DNA of 64,000 bases from Siphonodentalium dalli (GCA_032622095.1 CP136066.1:45467911-45531910), one strand, 5' to 3'; positions 35,955 to 46,711 are shown, counted from the stretch's first letter. Program-made: numbers and translations. Notes: generated by a model from the sequence alone, not told the origin.

Positions 35955-37360
35955 TAATTAAGTTAGCACCCTTCTTGAAATAATGCACGTGTATCGGTAC
36001 AATTGCGACTCCCATATATAAGTTATTTTTATGAATAATCGCGGTGTGGTGGTATCTTTACTTTTTCTGGGCTAATTTTCACAATCGACGGGTTGAATTT
36101 CGATGAAATTTCCGTTAAATCAAATGGTGCTGCTCATTTGCAAATTTGAGCAGCAATTTCGAGAATATAATTTGGACTATGGAGGTGGTTTTGATGCCAC
36201 ATACCCAATGGACAGGGGGGAACAATCCCCTTCTTGGTACGACCGAACCTGACATCGAATGAGTTAATTTAGTGCAATTGTCCATATCTCATATAAAAAA
36301 AAATCGGCGGTTTCCTTTTCACTGACTTCACCCATCGCCGCTTTTTGAAACGCATTTCAGGAAATGGCACCATTTTGATAATCTCTAAACAATGGCTTGA
36401 TTAGCCCATTGTCTCATTTTTGTCCGTCCGTTATTAATTTCCGGGTGCCTGAGGAATATATAATAACAGTGATAACTGAACAGGGCTACATGCATTGCAT
36501 GATTTGTACAAAACATAGACTCCACGTCCTACGCCCATACATGGTTGATGCATTGTATATCGGAGAGACAATTTCACACAGAGTTTACGGATATGGGACA
36601 TCGGTTACAGAGTACAGTTTCTAATCGCGGGATACGGACGATTGCACAACAGTGATAACAAGTGGAGAATTCATTGTACATAATTATAGTTACTTCTTTA
36701 TTCGCATTGTGTTTTGTCAACTTGAAATAATATGTGTTATATGTTATATTCTTTATAAAAATCTTCATCGTTTTGGAGGAAATAAAGATATAATAATAAT
36801 AATAGTATGGCCAGGATTGGTCGTCTTCCTACTGATCTTGTTTTACTTACCGTTATAGTTGTATTGATGTATATAACTTTCAAAAAAATATAATTTAATT
36901 TTAGTCTCTTTATTGAATTTACCAGGACTATTTCATTTGCATTGGTGAAAAATCATTTTAAAATTTTTTAATTTAAATTAAAAAAACTAAATTTTGCAAT
37001 ACCACACTAAGCCCCAAAACGAACCTTATCTACACTATTTGTCTAATTGTACTTAATTTAGCTGACCTCTTTGTTTTCGATGGTGTCTGCATGGTGTTAT
37101 ATCATGATGCTATGAAGAAGCCAATGTGTTTTCAAAACACTGGTGTTTCATAATCAGCCTACCAACTAATCACTGGCCACTGTGTTTTAAAAGTTGAAAC
37201 TTGAATTGACCAATACGTTAATTAATTTCAATAAAGTATATAAAAATAAATATTATCGTAAAACTTATGGGAGGGCACTTGACATGAGGTCGAATGTACA
37301 CACGCAGGTTAGGGTGCATTTACATTGCTACAGAAATGTACACAGATCTACATGTCGCCC
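35955..37360 (+). repeat. 1.4-kb dispersed repeat family, copy 2 (fullest)
   Basis: The first ~235 bp (GTATCGGTAC(A/C)ATT..., AATCGCGGTGTGGTGGT, TTGGACTATGGAGGTG) recur at 38490-38715 and 42385-42610. The remainder (GGTTTTGATGCCACATACCC through GGTGCATTTACATTGCTA) recurs at 40770-41508 and in part at 30246-31088. No conserved protein was seen. Confidence 0.6.
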
Positions 37361-38285
37361 TCTGCACATTCGAACAATGAGTCTACCAAGCTCTACCAGC
37401 GACGTTCGATCTCTCAAGGGTAAATGTCTTGTCAGTGTTGATCTTTACTCAACACGCAGTGTTATATTTTACATGCTAAGACACAAGTACACTTGATAAC
37501 TTAATGAATAACCCATCGCAACAGCCATGATTGTTCTTACTAATGAAATTAATATAAGTAGATAAACATGCATGCATTGAGATAATATAAAACAATCTTA
37601 CCACAATAATGATATGTGAGTCAATGAGGAATTACAACCAGGCCACGGTCAAACACAATTCTGGACGATATATCGTGCAATTATATATAGCGTCGTGAAT
37701 ACAATTTAGCAAAACTTAATGAGTAGATATCAACCTTTTCGAAAAGCAATGGTCAATTGGCCCAGTCGACTCATTGTGAGGACAATCAGCGGGTGACCTG
37801 CATGGATAGCTATGACACAGAATTATGACGAACCAATTGTCACCAAATTCCACCATAATAAATTGTCACACCTGCTATGCCATCGCTACTGTGGTACGTG
37901 TGTCCGCAGCCAATACATCGACATCTGTAATGTTCTTTCTAATTATGGTCGATCGTTTTACTAAACATCGTTTCGATTGAACCGGATACATTCATCGGAC
38001 TCTTTCTCGTGTTATATTGGACCGTGACATGTTTGTCATTGTCTTCAATGTATCTTATCACATATCAATAGTATTGACGTGATCAGGCACTGAAAACTAA
38101 GGAATGGAAACAAAGGTTTTTTAATAACTTTGGTTATATGGATATTCGCATTTCAATTAACACGCTCTGAACACCCGCGTCTATAACAACACGATGAAGG
38201 TTACTGAAGTGCGAACCGTTCATTTATGCCATAGCGCTCAAGTACTTCGTTAGTATGTCATATTTTTGATGCCCCGAGACGATAC
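37361..38285. other. No gene or clear repeat seen
   Basis: Intronic AT-rich sequence with only short frames. A copy of the 14310 repeat follows at 38285-38405. Confidence 0.35.
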
Positions 38286-38489
38286 CGTTAAAGACATATT
38301 ATGGACAACTTTCGGGGGCGTTAAACTGATAAGTTAGCATTCAGGTGCTATGTCAACTGGATGAATGTAACATTCTACTAACATCACCGAAAATCTGAAT
38401 CAAATCGACCGAAACACTGCATAGAAAACATCGTCTGAACTACGCTCAATTGTAAATATTTACATCTCGGTACCATATATTCGATTTAT

Positions 38490-38757
38490 TTAGTATTAAG
38501 TTAGCACCCTTGCACGTGTATCGGTACCATTCCGACTCCCATACATAAGTTATTTTTATGAATAATCGCGGTGTGGTGGTGTCTTTACTTTTTCTGGGCC
38601 AATTTTCACAATCGACGGGTTGAAGTTCGATGAAATTTCCGTTAAATAAAATGGTGCTGCTCATTTGCCAATTTGAGCAGCAATTTCGAGAATATAATTT
38701 GGACTATGGAGGTGATAATTAATTACGTAACGCACACACCACGAGCTCCTCCTCCAA
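38490..38757 (+). repeat. 1.4-kb dispersed repeat family, copy 3 (5' part), interrupted by Helitrons
   Basis: This matches 35955-36190 and 42385-42640, including GATAATTAATTACGTA after the GGAGGTG word. The matching 3' part resumes at about 40770, just beyond the three Helitron-like elements, so those inserted into this copy. Confidence 0.6.
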
Positions 38758-39401
38758 TCTCATATATATTTTGAAGACCTCTGTCTGTTTGTTTGTCTGT
38801 ATGTTTGTATGTTTGTCTGTATGTTTGTCATTTATACAAATCTACGATTCTCGACCGATCGGGACCAAACTTGGTACGTGTATGTAGTTTAACCAGGCGG
38901 TGGACGTTGTCGTATTGGCGAGCCCGTGCGGCGCCCGCTTCGCGCATGCGCAGACGAGATCTCGGAAACGGGTGGAGCTATCGACTTGAAATTTGGTATG
39001 TGAATGTATCTTGCCCCGTGTACGAATTTTATCGGGTCGCCGAGCTCGTGCGACGCCAGCTTCGCGCATGCGCAGACGAGATCTCGGAAACGGGTGGAGC
39101 TATCGACTTGAAATTTGGCATGTGAATGTATCTTGCCCCGGATACGAATTTTATCGGGTCGCCGAGTCCGTGCGAAGCCAGCTTCGCGCATGCGCAGACC
39201 AGATCTCGGAAACGGGTGGAGCTATCGACTTGAAATTTGGTATGTGAATGTATCTTGCCCCGGATACAAATTTTATCGGGTCGCCGAGCCCGTGCGACGC
39301 CAGCTTCGCGCATGCGCAGACCAGATATAGGAAACGGGTAGAGCTATCGACTTGAAATTTGGTTTTTGAATAGCCCGGACAACGTCGGGCTCATCGGCTA
39401 G
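38758..39401 (+). mobile_element. Helitron-like element 1 of a head-to-tail chain
   Basis: It starts A|TCTCATATATATTTTGAAG and ends GCCCGGACAACGTCGGGC (hairpin), 8 bp, CTAG|T. A TC start, a 3' hairpin roughly 10 bp before CTAG, and insertion between A and T are the Helitron hallmarks. There is no Rep/helicase, so it is non-autonomous. The interior is the 122-bp tandem array. Confidence 0.75.
38880..39370. repeat. 122-bp tandem array, four copies
   Basis: CGCGCATGCGCAGAC occurs at 38941, 39063, 39185 and 39307, exactly 122 bp apart. Each unit has ATCTCGGAAACGGGTGGAGC, TATCGACTTGAAATTTGG and TTTTATCGGGTCGCCGAG. The frames through it are repeat artefacts. Confidence 0.9.
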
Positions 39402-40128
39402 TCTATTATATATTTTGAAAGATCTGTGTGTGTGTGTGTATCTGTCTGTGTGTGTGTGTGTGTAATCGATGAACTCAAAAACGACCGACCCGATTTCGAT
39501 GAAACTTGGTACGTGGGGGTATTTTCGGCCGGGGGTTAACATAGGCCTATTGATTTTCAGATCCGAGGTCAACTTTTCACGTGCCGAGGTCAAATCTGTT
39601 TTTACGCCGTTTTGCGCTAATATATTTCAGTTCGGTGCTCACAAATCGATTCGATATAGCGCGAATAATAAATTGCCAGTCATATAATTTGCACGGTTAG
39701 CATCTGTGGCGCTTCATCTTTCCAATGATGTATCACACGCCTGTGTACGTTTAAAGTTTCTACCTTAATTATCGAGAAGAACGCAGGACCATGCTTCGCA
39801 CATCGAAAATCATTGCGTAAATATATTACGCCATCAACATATCGTGACGTGTTCGCGTTAACTCTTAACCGGCCGATGTCGCGTTAACTCATCACCGGCC
39901 GAGGTATCCGCAAATGACATTGGGCTATATATCTCGGAAACGGGTGGAGCTATCGACTTGAAATTTGGTATGTGAATGTATCTTGCCCCGGATACGAATT
40001 TTATCGGGTCGCCGAGCCCGTGCGACGCCAGCTTCGCGCATGCGCAGACCAGATCTCGGAAACGGGTGGAGCAATCAACTTGAAATTTGTTTTTTGAATA
40101 GCCCGGACGAAGTCGGGTCACCTTCTAG
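39402..40128 (+). mobile_element. Helitron-like element 2, abutting element 1
   Basis: It starts TCTATTATATATTTTGAAAG at the base directly after the CTAG of element 1. It ends with the hairpin GCCCGGACGAAGTCGGG, then TCACCTT and CTAG|T. The interior has a (TG)n tract, unique sequence at 39560-39930, and about 1.4 copies of the 122-bp unit (39935-40100). Confidence 0.75.
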
Positions 40129-40746
40129 TCTATTATATATTTTGAAAGATCTGTGTGTGTGTGTGTATCTGTCTGTGTGTGTGTGTGTAATCGATGAACT
40201 CAAAAACGACCGACCCGATTTCGATGAAACTTGGTACGTGGGGGTATTTTCGCCCGGAGGTTAACATAGGCCTATTAATTTGTCCGTGCGACGTGACCTT
40301 GATCTTGAAATCGGGTCATTTCAAGGTCAAACGCCCGAATATCACGGGATTTCGATGAAACTTGGTATGTGGGGGTACTTTCGTATGGGGAGTCTCATAA
40401 GCATATTCATTTGCCCGTGCGACGTGGCCTTGACCTTGAAATCGGGTCAATTCAAGGTCAAATCGCGAATTTTGATGAGATTTCGACGAAATTTGATACG
40501 TAGGGTTTCTTTTGTCCACTGAGTGTATTGGACGGGTCGAGTCGTGACCCCGACTGACCTTTACCTTCAAAATGATCAATTCGAGGTCAAAACGGGTAAA
40601 ACCGGATGGATTTCGATGGGTACTTTTGTCGGGTACTTTTGTCCGGGCAGTGTTTTGAACGGGTCAAATCGTTACCACACCTGACCTTGACCTTCAAAAT
40701 GATCAATTCAAGGTCAAAGCCCGGACGAAGTCGGGTCACCTTCTAG
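40129..40746 (+). mobile_element. Helitron-like element 3, abutting element 2
   Basis: It starts TCTATTATATATTTTGAAAG immediately after element 2's CTAG and ends with the same hairpin and TTCTAG|T. The interior repeats TTTCGATGAAACTTGGTA and GACCTTGACCTT(G/C)A...TCAAGGTCAAA blocks about every 130-150 bp. Confidence 0.75.
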
Positions 40747-40769
40747 TATAAATATATATTTCATTGTAA

Positions 40770-41508
40770 GCGCGGGTGGTTTTGATGCCACATACCCAAT
40801 GCACAGGCGGGGAACAATCCTCTTCTTGGTACGACCGAACCTGACATCGAATGAGTTAATTTAGTGCAAATGTCCATATCTCATATAAACAAAATCGGCG
40901 GTTTCCTTTTCGCTGACTTCACCCATCGCCGCTTTTTGAAACGCATAGCAGGAAATGGCACTCTTTTAACAAGTGGAGAATTTGTTTTGTACAGGGCCAG
41001 TATGGCCAGGATTGGTCGTCTTCCTACTGATCTTGTTTTACTTACCGTTATAGTTGTATTGATGTATATAACTTTCCAAAAAATAAAATTTAATTTTAGT
41101 CTCTTTTTTGAATTTACCAGGACTATTTCATTTGCATTGGTGAAAAATCATTTAAAAAAATTTAAATTTAAATTAAAAAAACTAAATTTTGCAATACCAC
41201 ACTAAGCCCCAAAACGAACCTTATCTACACTATTTGTCTAATTGTACTTAATTTAGCTGACCTCTTTGTTTTCGATGGTGTTTGCATGGTGTTATATCAT
41301 AATGCTATGAAGAAGCCAATGTGTTTTCAAAACACTGGTGTTTCATAATCAGCTGACCAACTAATCACTGGCCACTGTGTTTTAAAAGTTGAAACTTGAA
41401 AAATAAATATTATCGTAAAACTTATGGGAGGGCACTTGACATGAGGTCGAATGTACACACGCAGGTTAGGGTGCATTTACATTGCTATAGAAATGTACAC
41501 AGATCTAC
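40770..41508 (+). repeat. 1.4-kb dispersed repeat family, copy 3 (3' part)
   Basis: It matches 36188-37330 but lacks about 300 bp (the CATAGACTCCACGTCC block). The TATGGCCAGGATTGGTCGTC block is intact. Confidence 0.6.
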
Positions 41509-42384
41509 ACCCAGACTAGTGTAAACAGGTTGATATAGAAATTCGCACAGAAAGAAAACGGTATTAGTTCGTGTGAGCAAAAATCGTGTCCGCTAACGTC
41601 ACGGTAAACGCCGAAGCATTGCGACAGGCAAATCAGTTTTGATTAATTGTTACTCGGGCTTGGCGAATGTCTTCGTTGTCATTTCAACCCGTATATTTCG
41701 AATATTGGACACGGACTGGGACGTGGCAACTTGTTCAAAGGTTGGAAATTTCATACCTTACACAACATTAGTTGTAATTTCCAAACCAACAGTAGATTGA
41801 AAATGATCTTGTAGTTTGATTTTCAAACATTTTATTTGGGGGGGGGGCGGGTATTGTTTTCGGACCAATATTTGCATAATTTCCTACTTTTTATCAACAT
41901 TTTGGGCTGGAATGGCAATCAGCTGGAAATTTTCCAACCTTATCATAGGGGCGGGTGTCATGTTGGAAATGTCCAACACTTAGAAAGATTGCGTCCTGGT
42001 CCCTCCCCGTGGCCAGTCATCATCATCATATTTATTGTCCAACAGCTATATATAAAAACTGCATGTAATTTAAGAAAACAATATTGTCCTAAATTGATCA
42101 ACATTGTCATTGGAATTGTCATCAGTTGGAAATTTTACTACATTTGGTCAAATAAAGGGTGTTGTAGGGTAACTGCATGATTTTCATTCTTTCTTCGAAC
42201 AATTATCAAGTGGTATAAGGATACACTTTAAATACATGCGGCACATACCAAATCGCTGTTATCTGCTGATAGTTGATACATGTTTATGTCTGGCCTAAAC
42301 TGACACGACTCGCAGTGAATTGTCAATTACCAGAGTACTGATCAGCGAGCGTTCAATATTAGTAATCATGTTGTGATCACAGTA
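41509..42384. other. No gene seen
   Basis: Intronic. GTTGGAAATTT/AAATTTCCAAC words recur loosely between 41740 and 42135. No supported ORF was found. Confidence 0.35.
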
Positions 42385-42620
42385 TAATGCATGTGTATCG
42401 GTACCATTCCGACTCCCTCCGACTCCCATATATAAGTTATTTTTATGAGTAATCGCGGTATATTGGTAGCTTTACTTTCTCTTGGCCAATTTTTACAATC
42501 GACGGGTTGAATTTCGATAAAATTTCCGTTAAATAAAATGATGCTGCTCATTTGCCAATTTGAGTAGCAATTTCGAGAATATATTTTGGACTAGGGAGGT
42601 GATAATTAATTACGTAGCGG
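42385..42620 (+). repeat. 1.4-kb dispersed repeat family, copy 4 (5' part only)
   Basis: It matches 35955-36190 and 38490-38740 (GTATCGGTACCATTCCGACTC, AATTTCCGTTAAATAAAATG, GATAATTAATTACGTA). Confidence 0.6.
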
Positions 42621-42639
42621 ACACCGCGAGCTCTGCCAC

Positions 42640-42990
42640 CGCGGCTTGCCAAGCTCCGGCCGCCAGCGATGTTTCCGTGTTCAGCCATGTTCCTCCGTGT
42701 TCATGTCGCGGTCACCGGTGGTATGGCCGTGGTCACCCGTGGTCATAGCGTGGAGTTCCGTGTTCAAACGTGATCATTTGGCCGTGGTCACCCGTTCGTC
42801 GTACCGTGATCATAGCGTGGATGTTCCGTGTTCAAACGTGATCAGAGCGTGTTCAAACGTGATCAGAGCGTGTTCAAAATCTGAACACGATTGAACACGT
42901 TTACTCAGACCGTGTTCTTGGCGAGTTCAGATTTTGAACACGGAAAAATCGCGCGTGGTCTTCCGTGGACATGTAAAAAACCACGGGCCT
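42640..42990 (-). repeat. CGTGGTCA/CGTGTTCA tandem-word element, copy 2
   Basis: Read on the minus strand it begins ATACAGTACAAGGCCCGTGG, almost identical to the start of 25826-26195, and then carries arrays of CGTGTTCA, CGTGATCA and CGTGGTCA words. It is a second, inverted copy in the same intron. Confidence 0.65.
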
Positions 42991-43900
42991 TGTACTGTAT
43001 ATAGTGATAATCTGGACATATATTCTGTTAACTATAGTGTAGAATATAGAACGGGGGTAATTCATTTTATTCCCCATTTATAATGTTCTAGAATGTGCTT
43101 CGAACTGTCGTACTGCGTCATTACGCAAAACTAAAATATGCAGCTTCAAATATGTAACCTCCAGTCACAACAGCAGCGACAACATCCAAAAGCTATTTCA
43201 ACATTACTGTTTGGCTTTCTTCCACTGATAAAAACAAATGTGACATAAATAGTACTTTAACACTTTCTATACTAAATGGATTATACAATTCAGTTATTCG
43301 GGTATGCATTGGAATTGTATATTATCCATTTGGGGCGATCATGCAATAAAGGTAAACGGCAGACATGAAAACTGATAATACAAGAGCAGAATGATTCATT
43401 TTCATTGGTAGTAAATGTTCGTTGAACTTATTATCTGAACATTTCCCAAAGGGAACTACTCGTCAGTGAGTATTTAGTATAGAAAGGGTTAAAATACCAA
43501 ACATTGCTATTTAATAATTTAAAAATTTATGCCATAATAATTGCTATCGAAGTCTTCTAAATCATCAAAACTGTGTAAAACGGATGTGGATAGATTTGTT
43601 GTTGACAGATCATCATTTGAGTTGATGAATCGCTGCGAAATCAAATCCCCGTTATTGGAAGCGCGGTTGTTGAGAAAAATATTCCTTGTTGTTTACTTAG
43701 AAATTTGGTAATATATCAAGTTCATGTCGTACTGGTAAACATTTATAATCTGAGCATTCTGAGCTTGTACAGCTGTTTAACTTGATTATTTCCAAATTCC
43801 TGTGCGGAATATTGTGGGGAAATAAGGTAACAATAATCAAAGCCCCAAACAACACAATTGGCTACATATTATTGTATATGTTATATATTTTGTTTTACAG
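42991..43900. other. No gene seen before the microexon
   Basis: The segment near 43421-43495 (GTTGAACTTATTATCTGAAC, ATTTCCC, ACTACTC) recurs at 49577-49665. Confidence 0.4.
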
Positions 43901-43925
43901 ACACCAGCACTAAAGAACGCTAGGG
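43901..43925 (+). CDS. 25-nt microexon of the PAN/fibrinogen-domain gene
   Basis: The microexon reads TPALKNAR plus one base. It is preceded by a good acceptor (T-rich tract ending TTTTACAG) and followed by the donor GGTGAGT, with GT at 43926. It enters in phase 0, matching exon 1, and leaves in phase 1, matching the fibrinogen exon, where the split codon becomes GAC (Asp). That double phase match is the main evidence, because the exon is too short for homology. It would form a short linker between the PAN-like and fibrinogen domains. If it were skipped, exon 1 (phase 0) would not join the fibrinogen exon in frame. Confidence 0.6.
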
Positions 43926-46064
43926 GTGAGTATATCGTATTTTATTCCCAATTAAATTCACTATCATTAGTTTGGCAGACGCATCGCCAAAATAACTGAA
44001 TCATCCATCGATAACTATCAATAGTATGTCACACGCATCGCGAAATACACACATACATCTATTAATCACTATCATTCAAACGCCAAACGCATAGTGAAAA
44101 TACACAAAATCATCAATCAATCACTATCATTCGTATAAATAGCACACGCATCGACTTGGTGAAAATCGGCGAGTAAACAAATTTGTATCAAATTTAGTGC
44201 CGCCATATCTCACCCAAAATAGCATCAGTTTGACGTATATCACCACACTTTTAGATTCATCGTATCGCGGAGAACAATATTTATCAATTGGGTAGAAATC
44301 GGTTTTAAAAATATGTTGGTGCCATTCTCCAACTCCATGCACCCCTGACTCGAACGGCCCCATTTTTGACACATTTAAACCACACGATTTGACTCATGAT
44401 ATCATGGAGATGATTATTTATAAGTTTTATGGTAATTGGCGACTTTATAATTTTTTATCAAATTTAGTGCCCCCCCCCCCCATCTCTCACCCAAACGGTA
44501 CCAATTTGGCGTCTTTAAACCACACGATTAGATTCCTTGTATCATGGTGAAGAATGTGTATAAATTGGATGGAAATCGGAATAATTTTGTTTTTAACAAT
44601 TTAGGTGCCCGTATCCCCTTCCGTGGACCCCTGACTCGTACGGTCCCACTTTTGACATATTTAAACCACACCATTAGATTACTCATATCATGGAGATGAT
44701 TATGTATACGTTTGGTGGAAATCGGCGACAATATATGTTGCTGCCTCTCAACATGTTCTGACCCTGACAACAACAGCGTCAACATTCTAACCCGCACCAT
44801 TATCTTCCTCGCAAAATGTTACCCGCTAGACCCCTTTGGTACCAACTAGATGGTCCTCCGTGACAGACAGACAGACAGACAGACAGACATACGTTCGCAA
44901 ATATAGATCTAGAACTATCATGTTATTGTCAAGATCGTACGCAGTGTTAGTAAACAAAAGCCATGCTATGTTACAGTACAGTACGCAAAGAGAGCGCGAC
45001 AAGCAAATCACTCAACACCGGGGTGAACCCACTAATGAACTTTGGTTAAAACTGTACCATGTTGTTTACAACACACATTTAGAGCCCTCGTTAATCATCG
45101 CCACTCTATATTTCGGTGTTGAATTGGTGACTGTGAATCAACCTCACAAACATATCACCACAGTATTAGGTGTTTGCTTATCGCACACTCTTTATGTGCT
45201 GTATATAAACAGATTCTCGGCTCGCACACGTGTGTTTTGTGAACAATATCGTGGTCATACTATCTTGTTCTATACTATTAGTATATTGTTGAGGAATTTT
45301 TCATAATTTGCAACTTTTATTTCTGTTTACAATGTGAAATTTAACCTACAGCCATCTATGCCTTTAGTTATCACATGGAACAGAAGATAAATGTATCACA
45401 TAATAATTGACATTAACTTTTCTGAAACAAATTTTGATTCATTATTAACACACCGTGGAGACGACTGTCACACAATCATGCTTGTTGTCAAAACCCCCGT
45501 TCATCAATATCAAAATTGAAAATGCAATACAAACATTTATATATTATAATGTTATTTAAAAGGTCAAATTGTTATATATTGATGTACATGTGAGAGCTAA
45601 AATAACACTAATTAAACTAAACACGAGGTTGCCAATTCTGAGCCTGCATGGATATTACATGATAATAAAACCACAAGATATCAATTCCCGGTTGTTTTCT
45701 TTGTGAGAATGTCCAGAATAATCAGTGTATGGCTGTTTGGTTGATTTGGGGTTTATCATCGTTTAAGCGGCTAGGCCATATCACGACGTTGTCAGTTTTA
45801 CGGGTAAAGGAAAGACCGCGCAGAGGGTTAATTTCACAGTGAAATCACTCCACTGCGTGTAGAAACCACCGACCACCGGAAAGCCCAGATACAAGAACAT
45901 GTTTACCATCACTTAGCGTGGATCACGAATCCGTTCTTGTAGGGGTTCGAACACTCTGTCGATTGGACCACCGGGGGCCTCAGTATATGGCCATTACTAT
46001 TTTATGAATAAGTCATCTAAAATAAAAAAAATTATATCATTATTGTATGTTATTCCCTACTCAG
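43926..46064 (+). other. Intron 2 (2.1 kb) of the PAN/fibrinogen-domain gene
   Basis: The donor is GTGAGT at 43926 and the acceptor is TCAG at 46061-46064. The intron contains an inverted copy of the ~295-bp tandem array that is also found in intron 1. Between 44891 and 46064 only AT-rich unique sequence was seen, with no convincing ORF. Confidence 0.6.
44130..44890 (-). repeat. ~295-bp tandem array, inverted copy in intron 2
   Basis: Read on the minus strand the order is (CTGT)n, GGACCATCTAGTTGGTACCA, AGGGGTCTAGCGGGTAAC, GATAATGGTGCGGGTTAGAA and then CCAAATTGGTACCG units. This corresponds to 16510-18310 on the plus strand, with about 2.5 units. Confidence 0.7.
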
Positions 46065-46711
46065 ACTGCAAAGACTTGATGGACGCCGGCTTTGGAACCG
46101 ATGACGTGTACACAATCAACCCTGGTGGTTCCGGTGATGTGAATGTTGCTTGTGACATGACGACCAACGACGGAGGCTGGACAATATTTCAACAACGATC
46201 TAATGGCCTGGTCGATTTTTACCGGAACTGGACGGATTATGTTGAGGGATTCGGCAGCATATCGATGAGCGGCGGTGAATACTGGCTCGGCTTGGAAGCG
46301 ATTCATCAACTGACCAACATGGGCCCCACTGAGATGTATGTTAAACTCACTTCAGCTGATGGAGACGACATATATGCTAAGTACTCTAACTTCGCCCTCG
46401 GTAACGCCATCAGCTTCTATGCGATCACAACAACATGGGGAGAAGGAACAGCAGGCGACTCACTGCTGTACCATGAAGGTGGAGCATTCAGTACTTATGA
46501 CAATGACCACAGCACACCAGGTTGTGCGGGAAATGTGTGTTCCATCACATTTCACGGAGCGTGGTGGTTTAAATGCTGTCACTATTCCAACTTGAACGGC
46601 GCTTATCTCAACAGCGCGAGTGCTCCATATGCACAAGGAATGCAATGGCGCACAGCATTTGGTATCTATCACTCTGTGAGAAGCACAACCATGATGCTCA
46701 GACACAAGTGA
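46065..46711 (+). CDS. Terminal exon: fibrinogen-related domain (FReD)
   Basis: This exon encodes a complete fibrinogen C-terminal domain of about 215 residues and ends in TGA at 46709-46711. It begins after the acceptor CCCTACTCAG in phase 1, so the first codon is completed by exon 2 to give DCKDLMDAG. Family hallmarks are visible in order: VACDMTTNDGGWTIFQQR; DFYRNWTDYVEGFG; GEYWLGLEAIHQLT; AGDSLLYHEGGAFSTYDNDH, which holds the calcium-site acidic residues; the CAGNVC cysteine pair; GAWWFKCCHYSNLNGAYL, the ligand-pocket region; and a C-terminal MMLRHK. The length is normal for the family, and nothing is missing. In known relatives (ficolins, tachylectins, mollusc FREPs) this domain binds acetylated sugars or other surface ligands in innate immunity. 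No AATAAA is evident in the first 500 nt downstream. Confidence 0.9.

Larger units (their letters stand above)
34077..35960. repeat. ~145-bp palindrome split by a hAT insertion
   Basis: AAGAAATAAATACACGGTGT at 34077 is mirrored by its complement ending near 35960. GTGTATGGTCAAGTTGTACC is mirrored at 35913-35935. Removing the hAT element and one 8-bp duplication would leave one continuous palindrome whose centre, at about 35883, holds GTAGGAC..GTCCTAC arms. Confidence 0.7.
15201..43900 (+). other. Intron 1 (28.7 kb) of the PAN/fibrinogen-domain gene
   Basis: The intron runs from GTGAGT at 15201 to the AG at 43899-43900, which follows a T-rich tract (TATATTTTGTTTTACAG). No further exon that would keep the reading frame was recognised inside. 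It contains foldback copy B, a hAT element, three Helitron-like elements, two foreign ORFs on the opposite strand, and several tandem arrays, each listed separately. That both exons belong to one gene is an inference from matching phases and domain logic. An additional exon, for example a coiled-coil linker, could be hidden among the repeats. Confidence 0.55.

Noticed and set aside
30246-37360. Direct repeats at 30.2 and 36.5 kb as LTRs of one element
   Set aside because: Copies also occur at 40.8 kb with different deletions, the ends are not TG...CA, and no gag/pol, primer-binding site or polypurine tract is visible between them.
45905-45960. tRNA-like box A/box B pair (TTAGCGTGG, GGTTCGAAC)
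   Set aside because: The T-stem does not pair properly, and no acceptor stem or full cloverleaf could be drawn. A tRNA-derived SINE head is not supported.
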